This document shows, piece by piece, positions 6,825-14,032 of a stretch of DNA of 24,042 nt. Positions within the stretch are counted from its first letter, which is position 1. The number at the start of each line of letters is the position of its first letter. The notes beneath the pieces were generated by a model, which saw only the letters and a program-made list of their open reading frames with translations, was not told the DNA's origin and searched no databases. Origin of the DNA: an uncultured cyanobacterium (lineage in GTDB: Bacteria > Cyanobacteriota > Cyanobacteriia > Cyanobacteriales > Chroococcidiopsidaceae); NCBI GenBank assembly GCA_946221495.1, contig CAMIFA010000070.1, forward strand, positions 1 to 24,042. The letters run 5' to 3'. The position numbers and the translations under genes are program-made.

Positions 6825-8930
6825 ATGTTCTCTACTGAATTACATTTAGCTCGTCTGAAAAGGCGATCGCTCCTACTTTTTGGGTTGCTGCTGAGTTTTG
6901 TCTTTGCCTTGCTCATCGGCATCTCTAGCCCTGCTGCTGTAAAAAGTACGGAAATTCTCTGGGATACCTATGGTGTTCCCCACGTCTATGCCAAAGACTC
7001 TAAAAGTTTGTTTCAAGCTTTTGGTTGGGCGCAGATGCAAAGTCATGGCAATTTACTATTACGTCTCTATGGTCAGGCACGCGGACAGGCAGCTCAATAC
7101 TGGGGTAAAGATTACCTAGAATCGGATCGCTGGGTACGAACAATGGGCATTCCCGCACGCGCTCAGGAATGGTACAAAGCTCAAAGTCCAAACTTTCGCA
7201 GCTATCTAGATGCATTTGCGGCTGGAATTAATCGCTATGCCCAAGAACATCCAGATTTAATTGATGATCAAGTGAAGGTAGTTCTACCAATTACAGCAGT
7301 AGATGTTTTAGCACACGGGCAGCGCGTACTAAATTTCACGTTTGTCGTTGACCCCGAACAAGTAGCGGGAGTGAGTAACGAAGCGCACTCTCCAGGTTCA
7401 AATGGTTGGGCGATCGCCCCTGCCCATTCTGCTAGTGGTAAAGCCTTACTATTGGCAAATCCCCACCTCTACTGGTCGGATCTGTTTCTTTGGTATGAAG
7501 CCCAACTAACTGCACCCGGAATTGATGCCTATGGCGCTACCCTAGTCGGCACTCCTGTTCTAGAAATTGCCTTTAATGACTTTCTTGGTTGGACTCACAC
7601 AGTTAATACCCATGATGGCTGGGATGCTTACGAACTCAAACTGGCAAAAGGCGGCTATCGCTGGGATAGTCAAATTAAAGCTTTTGAAACTCAAAAGCAA
7701 ATTCTCAAGGTTAAGCAAGCAGATGGCACACTGCGGGAAGAACCTCTAGTCGTGCGGCGCTCGATTCACGGTCCTATAGTATCGCAGCAAGATAATACAG
7801 CGATCGCGCTTCGGGTAGTAGGACTTAACCAGCCCAAAGGGTTAGAACAATGGTGGGATATGGCACGGGCAACTGCATTCAACCAGTTTGAAACTGCACT
7901 CAAGCGCTTGCAAATTCCTATGTTCACGGTTATCTATGCCGATCGCCAGGGGCATATTATGCACTTATTCAACGGTCAAGTTCCGGTTCGCTCCCAGGGC
8001 AACTTTGAAGACTGGACAGGCATAATTCCAGGTGATACTTCTAAAACGCTGTGGACAAAAACTCATCCCTACCAGGATCTGCCGCGTGTCCTTGACCCTG
8101 CTAGTGGCTGGTTACAGAACGCCAACGACCCACCTTGGACAACAACTGTACCGTTAGCTCTCAATCCCTCAGATTACCCTGCTTATATGGCTCCGCGTGA
8201 CTCAATGAATTTCCGCGCCCAACGAGCCGCGCGGATGCTAAGTGAAGACGCAAAAATTTCTTTTGACGAGCTGGTCAAGTACAAATATTCTACCCGCATG
8301 GAACTGGCAGATCGGCTTTTGGATGACTTGATTCCCCTAGCACGGCAGGGAAGTCCCTTGACCCGCCGAGCTGCCGATGTGTTGGCAAAGTGGGATCGGC
8401 AGACTAACCCCAATAGCCAAGGAGCAGTGCTGTTTGCTGCTTGGGCGCAGGCTGTAGATTTAACGGACATTTTTGCAACTGATTGGAATCCCAAAGCACC
8501 ACTAACAACACCAGATGGTATCGCTGATCCGGCAAAAGTAATCGCCGCCCTCACAGCCGCCGCTACCAAAGTCGAAGCTGCCTACGGTGCTTTGGATGTT
8601 GAGTGGGGCAAAGTTTTTCGCATTCATTACAAGGATGTAGACTTACCTGCCAATGGAGCGGAAGATCCGCTCGGTGTCTTCCGCTCTCTCTGGTTTACAC
8701 CAACCGCAGAGGGACGCTTTCAAACTATCGGTGGCGATTCTTTCGTTGCCGCAGTTGAGTTTTCTAATCCGGTAAAAGCTAAGGTACTCAACAGCTATGG
8801 CAACTCCACTCAGCCAAACTCACCTCATCAAATTGATCAATTGAAGCTGTTTGCCAATCAAAAGTTAAGAGATGTCTGGCGATCGCGCCCGGAAATCTCC
8901 GCCCATCTAGCTGCACGCCAGAAATTCTAA
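6825..8930 (+). CDS. Penicillin acylase/PvdQ-type Ntn-hydrolase, exported
   Basis: A 701-residue precursor of the penicillin amidase (S45) family. An N-terminal signal sequence (basic RLKRRS, hydrophobic core about residues 16-36) predicts export to the periplasm. The proenzyme is expected to cut itself before S192 in SPGSNGWAIAP, giving a small alpha chain and a large beta chain with Ser192 as N-terminal nucleophile; a conserved H/N-rich stretch (GWTHTVNTHD) follows. Known members remove acyl groups from penicillin, from homoserine lactones, or, as PvdQ, from the lipid-tailed pyoverdine precursor. Placed last in the mbtH-thioesterase-transferase operon and beside a siderophore importer, the best inference is maturation of an acylated peptide siderophore after export. 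Signal quenching by lactone hydrolysis remains possible. It converges on the ABC ATPase gene nine bases away. Confidence 0.92.
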   Translation: MFSTELHLARLKRRSLLLFGLLLSFVFALLIGISSPAAVKSTEILWDTYGVPHVYAKDSKSLFQAFGWAQMQSHGNLLLRLYGQARGQAAQYWGKDYLESDRWVRTMGIPARAQEWYKAQSPNFRSYLDAFAAGINRYAQEHPDLIDDQVKVVLPITAVDVLAHGQRVLNFTFVVDPEQVAGVSNEAHSPGSNGWAIAPAHSASGKALLLANPHLYWSDLFLWYEAQLTAPGIDAYGATLVGTPVLEIAFNDFLGWTHTVNTHDGWDAYELKLAKGGYRWDSQIKAFETQKQILKVKQADGTLREEPLVVRRSIHGPIVSQQDNTAIALRVVGLNQPKGLEQWWDMARATAFNQFETALKRLQIPMFTVIYADRQGHIMHLFNGQVPVRSQGNFEDWTGIIPGDTSKTLWTKTHPYQDLPRVLDPASGWLQNANDPPWTTTVPLALNPSDYPAYMAPRDSMNFRAQRAARMLSEDAKISFDELVKYKYSTRMELADRLLDDLIPLARQGSPLTRRAADVLAKWDRQTNPNSQGAVLFAAWAQAVDLTDIFATDWNPKAPLTTPDGIADPAKVIAALTAAATKVEAAYGALDVEWGKVFRIHYKDVDLPANGAEDPLGVFRSLWFTPTAEGRFQTIGGDSFVAAVEFSNPVKAKVLNSYGNSTQPNSPHQIDQLKLFANQKLRDVWRSRPEISAHLAARQKF

Positions 8931-8936
8931 TTCTGG
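8918..8936. terminator. Possible hairpin between convergent genes
   Basis: CCAGAAATTCTAATTCTGG spans the acylase stop and the nine-base gap before the convergent ATPase stop. It pairs as an 8-bp stem with one bulged A. No T-run follows on either strand, so its role as a terminator is uncertain. Confidence 0.3.
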
Positions 8937-8939
8937 TAG

Positions 8940-9773
8940 TCATCGCTGCTTTTCTACTTGCTTTGAGTGGCACTTGTGACGACCGACAGGAATACACATC
9001 GGTGTGCCTGCTACAGGATCTTTGACAATCCGACATTCCAACATAAACAATTGGCGGATCATTTCTTCAGTCATCACCTCAGTAGGCTTACCAGAAGCAA
9101 CAATGCGACCAGCAGCGATCGCTACTAGATAATCGGCATAACGGCAAGCCTGATTTAAATCATGCAACACCATGATAATTGTTCGCCCCTGACTCTGGTT
9201 CAAGTCGTAGAGCAGATCCAGCACTTCCATCTGGTGCGCCAGATCCAAAAAGGTAGTGGGTTCATCAAGCAGCAAAATTTGGGTGTCTTGAGCTAGTGCC
9301 ATAGCAATCCAGGCTCGCTGCCGTTGTCCTCCAGAAAGGTTTTCTAGAGGACGATTTGCCATATCTATCATGTCTGTTGTTATCAATGCCTGGTTCGTGA
9401 TCCGCTCATCCTCCGGCGACCACTGCTGCAACCAGCCTTGATGGGGATAGCGACCTTGAGCCACTAGTTCACGTACAGTTAATCCTTCCGGAGCCACAGG
9501 ACCTTGAGGAAGAATACCCAAATGCTTTGCCACTTCTTTAGTGGATAACTTAAAAATAGATTTGCCATCCAGGTAAACCGTACCTGAATGAGGCTTTAAT
9601 AATCGAGCTAACCCTCGTAGCAGCGTTGACTTACCGCAACCGTTCGCTCCTACCAAGACTGTGATCTGCCCTGCTGGGATCGCCAGATTCAGTTCCGAAA
9701 TTACACAAGCTCCGTCGTAAGCCAGCGTTAGCCTGCGGGTAGTCAAGTTGCTTGGAGTTTGATCTGCATTCAT
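8940..9773 (-). CDS. Iron-siderophore ABC transporter ATPase (FecE/FepC family)
   Basis: A 277-residue ABC ATPase that drives import of ferric siderophores. Walker A GANGCGKST lies at residues 42-50, Q-loop Q90, signature LSGGQ at 146-150, Walker B ILLLDE ending at E171, and H-loop H204 in VLHD. The QGRYPHQ stretch and the overall sequence are FecE/FepC/BtuD-like. Its ATG shares one base with the permease stop (TAATG at 9771-9775), a sign of translational coupling, so it is the last gene of a permease-permease-ATPase operon. Vitamin B12 or heme cannot be excluded as cargo by sequence alone, but the neighbouring NRPS locus favours a siderophore. The C-terminal tail is basic and His/Cys-containing (GRHKCHSKQVEKQR). 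Confidence 0.95.
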   Translation of the reverse strand: MNADQTPSNLTTRRLTLAYDGACVISELNLAIPAGQITVLVGANGCGKSTLLRGLARLLKPHSGTVYLDGKSIFKLSTKEVAKHLGILPQGPVAPEGLTVRELVAQGRYPHQGWLQQWSPEDERITNQALITTDMIDMANRPLENLSGGQRQRAWIAMALAQDTQILLLDEPTTFLDLAHQMEVLDLLYDLNQSQGRTIIMVLHDLNQACRYADYLVAIAAGRIVASGKPTEVMTEEMIRQLFMLECRIVKDPVAGTPMCIPVGRHKCHSKQVEKQR

Positions 9774-10807
9774 TAGTTACGGTTTTGGTAAAGCAGGTAA
9801 AGAAAATAAGGAGCGCCAATAATCGCGGTCACAATCCCACAGGGAAGTTCAATCGGTGCAAATAGCATCTTTGCCAATAAATCTGCCGACACCACTATCA
9901 TGCCTCCGGTTAAAGCAGCTGTGGGTAGCAGTCCTTCGTGGGCAGGACCCACCAACTGCCGCGCCAGATGCGGCGCAATTAACCCTACAAAGCCAATACT
10001 GCCTGCGGTAGCAACAGAGGCGGCGGCTAAGGCGACGCTGATTAAGAGTAGTAAAGTCCGCTTCTGCTCCACGTTGCTACCTAACCCTTGTGCCACGTCA
10101 TCTCCCAGATTGAGTGCATTCAAATCGCGGCATAACAGGAAAGCTAGGGGTAGGAAAACTGTAAGCCAAGGCAATAAAGACCAAACATGATGCCAACTGC
10201 GTCCATAAACACTACCCGTCAACCAGATTAAAGCCTGAGAGACACTATTAATCTCGCCAAACGTCACCAGCACAGAAGTTAGGGCAGTGGCAATCGAGGT
10301 AATACCAATTCCTACTAAAATCAGCCGCATTGGTGAACTTCCCTGATTCCAAGCTAACCAATAAATCAGAACTGTGACTACCAAAGCTCCCCCAAAGGCA
10401 GCAAAAGGAAGCGTGAATAGCGCGATCGCCGGAAACAGCACAATCAACGTCACAGCCGCCAGACTTGCCCCGGCGGTCACACCAATAATGCCTGGATCTG
10501 CCAAGGGATTACGAGTCAAAGCTTGGAGAATGACTCCTGAAGTTGCCAACCCCATGCCAACTAACAAAGCGACTAAAACACGGGGTAGACGTAGCGTATT
10601 AACTACCAGCGAGTAGCCTTGATCAGTTTCAATTCCTCCTAAAGTTTTCAGCACGTCTAACGGCGGAATTTTGTACTCGCCATACCCAACGTTCATCAGC
10701 ATGGCAGCGAAGGTAAGTAGTGCCAAAATCAATAAAATTGGTGGTACACGGCGGTCAAGCCGGAAGGAGATGGTATCTCGGGGACGAATCACAACCCAGG
10801 GTTTCAT
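9773..10807 (-). CDS. Iron-siderophore ABC transporter permease (FecCD family), second
   Basis: A 344-residue membrane permease of the FecCD/BtuC family, with about nine or ten hydrophobic helices. The signatures are ILQALTRNPLADPGIIG in the N-terminal half and GSIGFVGLIAPHLARQLVG followed by ELPCGIVTAIIGAPYFLYLL near the end, the regions that contact the ATPase and complete the pore. Its start overlaps the stop of the preceding permease (ATGA, 10804-10807), and its stop overlaps the ATPase start by one base. It pairs with the upstream permease as a heterodimer, as FecC/FecD do. No periplasmic binding protein gene is present in the window, so one must be supplied from elsewhere. Confidence 0.95.
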   Translation of the reverse strand: MKPWVVIRPRDTISFRLDRRVPPILLILALLTFAAMLMNVGYGEYKIPPLDVLKTLGGIETDQGYSLVVNTLRLPRVLVALLVGMGLATSGVILQALTRNPLADPGIIGVTAGASLAAVTLIVLFPAIALFTLPFAAFGGALVVTVLIYWLAWNQGSSPMRLILVGIGITSIATALTSVLVTFGEINSVSQALIWLTGSVYGRSWHHVWSLLPWLTVFLPLAFLLCRDLNALNLGDDVAQGLGSNVEQKRTLLLLISVALAAASVATAGSIGFVGLIAPHLARQLVGPAHEGLLPTAALTGGMIVVSADLLAKMLFAPIELPCGIVTAIIGAPYFLYLLYQNRN

Positions 10808-11832
10808 TTGTGTACCCGCCGCCGAGCTAAATAAATAAAGAAAGGTGCGCCGACTAGGGCGGTCATAATCCCTACAGGTAATTCTTGCGGCTGAATAATT
10901 AAACGCGCACTGATATCAGCCAACAGTAATAAAATTGCTCCGGCGATCGCCGCATAGGGAAGAATCCAGCGATAATCTACACCTACCAGGAAGCGTACTA
11001 CGTGGGGAATAACTAGACCAATAAAGCCGATTGGACCTGCCACAGCTACGGAACTACCGGACAGCAAAACGACACTGATCGCCGCTACCACTTTCACCAA
11101 TGCCGTTTGCTGTCCTAAACCTTTTGCCACATCTTCTCCCAAAGCTAAGGTTGTTAGTTGTTTACTCAAGATAAGTGCTAGAAGCAATCCAACGGCAATG
11201 TAAGGTAAGACCTGTAACAATAGGTTGAAATCTCGACCAGCAACCGAACCAGCTAGCCAGAAGCGAACTTCGTCCAGGGTGCGCTGATTAAGCACTAAAA
11301 TTCCTGTAGTTAATGAAGCTAAAAACGCTGTTAGTGCTGCGCCAGCGACGGTGAGTTTCAAAGGGGTTAAGCCATTGCGACCCAAAGAACCCAACAGATA
11401 AACGATCAAAGCAGCTATCCCGGCTCCCATAAAGGCACCAGTGTAGACTGATAAGGAAGTTTCATTGAAGAAACATACCACCACGACTACCGCCAAAGCT
11501 GCGCCGGCATCAATACCCAGGATATCAGGAGCCGCTAGCGGATTATGGGTAAGTCCCTGCATAATTGCCCCTGCAACTGCCAAAGCAGCCCCCACCGACA
11601 GACAGATCAGAGTACGAGGTAGGCGCACTGTGCGGACAATCAGGTGTTCGCTAGAACCGTTAAAATGAGTAAATGCTGCGTAGATAGTCTGTAAAGGGAT
11701 CTCAATCGCACCCAAAGCGATGCTGGCGAGCGAGCAAACTAAGAGCAAGAGTAGCCCTAAGATTAAGCCTACTAGCAGTCTAGAGCGCAACCCAAACCAA
11801 TTAATTTTTCCTGACACAGAGCTAAGTGACAA
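10804..11832 (-). CDS. Iron-siderophore ABC transporter permease (FecCD family), first; TTG start
   Basis: A 342-residue FecCD/BtuC-family permease, first gene of the import operon. It shows the paired signatures IMQGLTHNPLAAPDILGID and GPIGFIGLVIPHVVRFLVG, with the closing ELPVGIMTALVGAPFFIYL. No in-frame ATG lies near the N-terminus: a stop codon in frame is a few codons upstream. The start is therefore taken as TTG at 11832, preceded by AGGAA about ten bases away; GTG at 11817 is the alternative but lacks a ribosome site. A rare start may keep the amount of this membrane protein low. The promoter should lie in the 429-base spacer upstream, where one weak Fur-like half-site is seen. Confidence 0.92.
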   Translation of the reverse strand: MSLSSVSGKINWFGLRSRLLVGLILGLLLLLVCSLASIALGAIEIPLQTIYAAFTHFNGSSEHLIVRTVRLPRTLICLSVGAALAVAGAIMQGLTHNPLAAPDILGIDAGAALAVVVVVCFFNETSLSVYTGAFMGAGIAALIVYLLGSLGRNGLTPLKLTVAGAALTAFLASLTTGILVLNQRTLDEVRFWLAGSVAGRDFNLLLQVLPYIAVGLLLALILSKQLTTLALGEDVAKGLGQQTALVKVVAAISVVLLSGSSVAVAGPIGFIGLVIPHVVRFLVGVDYRWILPYAAIAGAILLLLADISARLIIQPQELPVGIMTALVGAPFFIYLARRRVHK

Positions 11833-12261
11833 GGGTAGCCATTCCTAGATAATTTGCTGTTAGCTATTTTTGAGCAGATTTCTAGCCTGCTTGGGAGTTT
11901 AGCGACGATTAGTTCCCGAATATTACTCCAAAGATTGTAATCCATGAAGTACACCTGCTGTTCTCGGCTGGCTTGCCTTGTCTAGGCGAGGATTTAGCTT
12001 TATTCTGCGCTTACCATTGTCTAAGTATTACAGTTGTAGATAGATTTAGGAGCGATCGCGCATCTCATCTGCAAAGTACGACATTAATATTACAGCTAAG
12101 TATTTGCTCGCAATCAGATAGGTATCTACATAGGTTTATTGACTGAATTTCATAGCACTTTTAAAGATAATGTGATTCCATTAACCATATCCAAGTAATG
12201 CTTAATTTCCTCAAATTCATCAAATTTTACATTTGGGGTTAATGGCTTTTACACTAATCAT
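11833..12261. other. Spacer upstream of the siderophore import operon
   Basis: 429 bases without a supported gene. A HIP1 octamer lies at about 12052. On the - strand an open frame runs across 11772-11954 but resembles nothing recognised and overlaps the permease start. The most suggestive regulatory string is GATAATGTGATTCCATTAA at 12166-12184, whose first seven bases match a Fur half-site perfectly while the rest does not. No cobalamin riboswitch core was recognised. Confidence 0.5.
12166..12184. promoter_or_regulatory. Weak Fur-box-like site
   Basis: By eye about 11 of 19 positions match the classical Fur consensus (GATAATGATAATCATTATC), including a perfect GATAATG half. It is about 335 bases upstream of the permease start and just downstream of the ferric-reductase-like gene. 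This could be real iron control of the importer or a chance match in AT-rich DNA. Confidence 0.2.
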
Positions 12262-12903
12262 TTAAACTTCTTCAAGTGCTTTACTATTTTTCTTGGTCTC
12301 TTGCTTGCGTTTTGATTCAACTACTTCAATACATCTTCTTCTCAGAAATAACACAACTGTTGTAATTGACAATAGAACTCCCAAAGGAGTAAGATAACTC
12401 CAATGACCTGACATTTTATCTAAAATATGCCAAGGCATGAGAAAAATTACTAAGTAAGTAAGTTGGTGTAGTTTTTTCCAATTCGCTTTTAGCTTTTTTA
12501 CACTCCAATTATTTGATGTGATTGCTAAAAGAGTAAAAATTATTAGTATTGAAATACCTTGAAAATACTCAACATAAGTATGTAAATCTAGTAGATTTAT
12601 ATCTTTTTGGATTATTAGAATAAACCCGTGATCTAGACCAAAAGCAAAAGCAGTGATGCCAATATAGCGGCGATGTCTAAGTAAGCAAGCTATAAATTTG
12701 CTACCTTTAGTAGTTGGAAAAACAGTTTTAACTATACTTGGTAGTAATGTGGCAAGATAGGTGACTAATGCCAAAAAACCTAAAATATTAGCAAGTGGTG
12801 CAGGCTTGAGAAATAGCGCCAGCATTAAAGTAGTGAGATAGCTGATTAAAGTTAATCCAAAAAAGATTAGAGCTTGCTTGCAAACTAGATTTCTTTTACG
12901 CAT
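12262..12903 (-). CDS. Ferric-reductase-like transmembrane heme protein (MsrQ/YedZ-like)
   Basis: A 213-residue integral membrane protein with about six hydrophobic segments, related to the ferric reductase-like domain of MsrQ/YedZ, which carries electrons across the membrane through b-type heme. Candidate heme-ligand histidines are H92 (FGLDHG), H146 (WKKLHQLTYL) and H159 (MPWHIL); the 13-residue spacing of the last two equals that of the E. coli MsrQ ligands H151 and H164 as I recall them. The frame extends 19 codons upstream to 12960, but AAGGAAG just before the ATG at 12903 decides the start. The C-terminus is a charged, probably cytoplasmic tail. The MsrQ partner MsrP is absent here. Lying upstream of the siderophore importer on the same strand, it might reduce iron. 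Function is uncertain. Confidence 0.75.
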   Translation of the reverse strand: MRKRNLVCKQALIFFGLTLISYLTTLMLALFLKPAPLANILGFLALVTYLATLLPSIVKTVFPTTKGSKFIACLLRHRRYIGITAFAFGLDHGFILIIQKDINLLDLHTYVEYFQGISILIIFTLLAITSNNWSVKKLKANWKKLHQLTYLVIFLMPWHILDKMSGHWSYLTPLGVLLSITTVVLFLRRRCIEVVESKRKQETKKNSKALEEV

Positions 12904-14032
12904 AGCACTTCCTTTTCTTATCAAAAATAGTAAAATTACTCTTAATTTGTACTTAAACAAAAATATTTAATTTTATTCACAGCTACGCCAACCCTCCTTA
13001 CACCATATAAACGGGGAGAGAAGTTGCTCCGCTTTTATAAAGAAGTCTACCTGTATGACCTAAGACTAATTGAGCTACAATAAAGCTAGACAGCAGCCTT
13101 CATTTGGATGTCTTAGACTTCAGTATGTAAACTTTTTTATTAGCTAATAGCGCTATTTTTAGTCTGAAAATTCTTGAGATTTGAGTATAACTAAATAGCT
13201 ACAACCTTATCTAACTTTTAAAGTATCTTGGTCTACTTTTTTATTTTGCAAAATTGCCATAACTACTTCCTCTAACTGTTCATGGAATTTGTGAAGCTCT
13301 GTGTATTCTTCAGACCTATATTTAAAAATTACGCAACCGTTTACAAATCTTTACAATTTGCTGAAGTAATTTTTTTGTTTTCAGAGAATAGTAGTACCTC
13401 AAAAAAATATGTTATATATGTTACAAAAATGACTTTCAATAAAGAATCACTCAACACAAACTCCTTAATGAAGTTTAAAACTTTGATTTTTAGGTTGAAA
13501 TTCTCTTATTTAAAAACTTTTAATAGCAACAAAGATACCTTGATTGTTTTTGAAGTTGCAGCGAACCCCTACCAAAATTCAAAACTTAGCACTTGTAACT
13601 TAAACTCTGGTTGGTGAAGGAAGGTTCAATTTTAGACTGACAAGATCAATTCAAAACTTATAACTCCACGAATTAGTGGCAGAATTTTCGGGCAATACTA
13701 ATGCTCCCTAGATTCGTGTCGGGAGTATATACGCTGTTTGCAACGTGCGAACTGAAAGCGGAATTAATTCCAACCTGGAATGTAGCTCTCTTGATCTCAT
13801 CGTCAGATGCAGTGCATTGTGATTTAATCTAACGTGATATCTTCTACAAGTGCTTGCGTGAGTAAATTGCACCTTGTTCTAGAGGATGGCGCGATCGCTC
13901 AAATTAGCCAGCTTTTTTCCTAGTTATTAAGCTAAAATTATTAAGTATTCGTTACAGAGTAGGGATACTCGCCAAAGTTCTGTTAAAGCCCTAACCCTGT
14001 ACAAAAACGTAAGTCCTCAGTCCTGACACTAT
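12904..14032. other. Long AT-rich non-coding spacer
   Basis: About 1.1 kb between the divergent reductase-like gene and typA. It holds an imperfect hairpin at 13007-13038 (10 of 12 pairs, 8-base loop) and a HIP1 octamer near 13890. A 111-codon open frame at 13282-13617 lacks a ribosome site and any recognisable motif. The last 150 bases should contain the typA promoter, but no clear -35/-10 pair is evident. No tRNA was seen. A small RNA or decayed gene could be present but cannot be supported. Confidence 0.5.

Noticed and set aside
8183..8569. 128-codon frame on the opposite strand of the acylase gene
   Set aside because: Shadow of the acylase coding frame; low-complexity Ala/Ser composition and no motif.
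11772..11954. 60-codon - strand frame crossing the first permease start
   Set aside because: Overlaps the permease in another frame with no family resemblance; considered as a frameshifted permease N-terminus, but the permease is already full length without it.
11833..12261. Cobalamin riboswitch, considered because BtuCD and FecCD importers are related
   Set aside because: No recognisable B12-box or conserved core could be found by eye on the - strand.
12904..12960. Longer N-terminus for the ferric-reductase-like protein
   Set aside because: A good AAGGAAG site directly precedes the ATG at 12903, and the extension itself encodes that site.
13282..13617. 111-codon open frame in the spacer before typA
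   Set aside because: No ribosome site, no recognisable motif, AT-driven Phe/Lys/Asn/Ser composition; likely chance.
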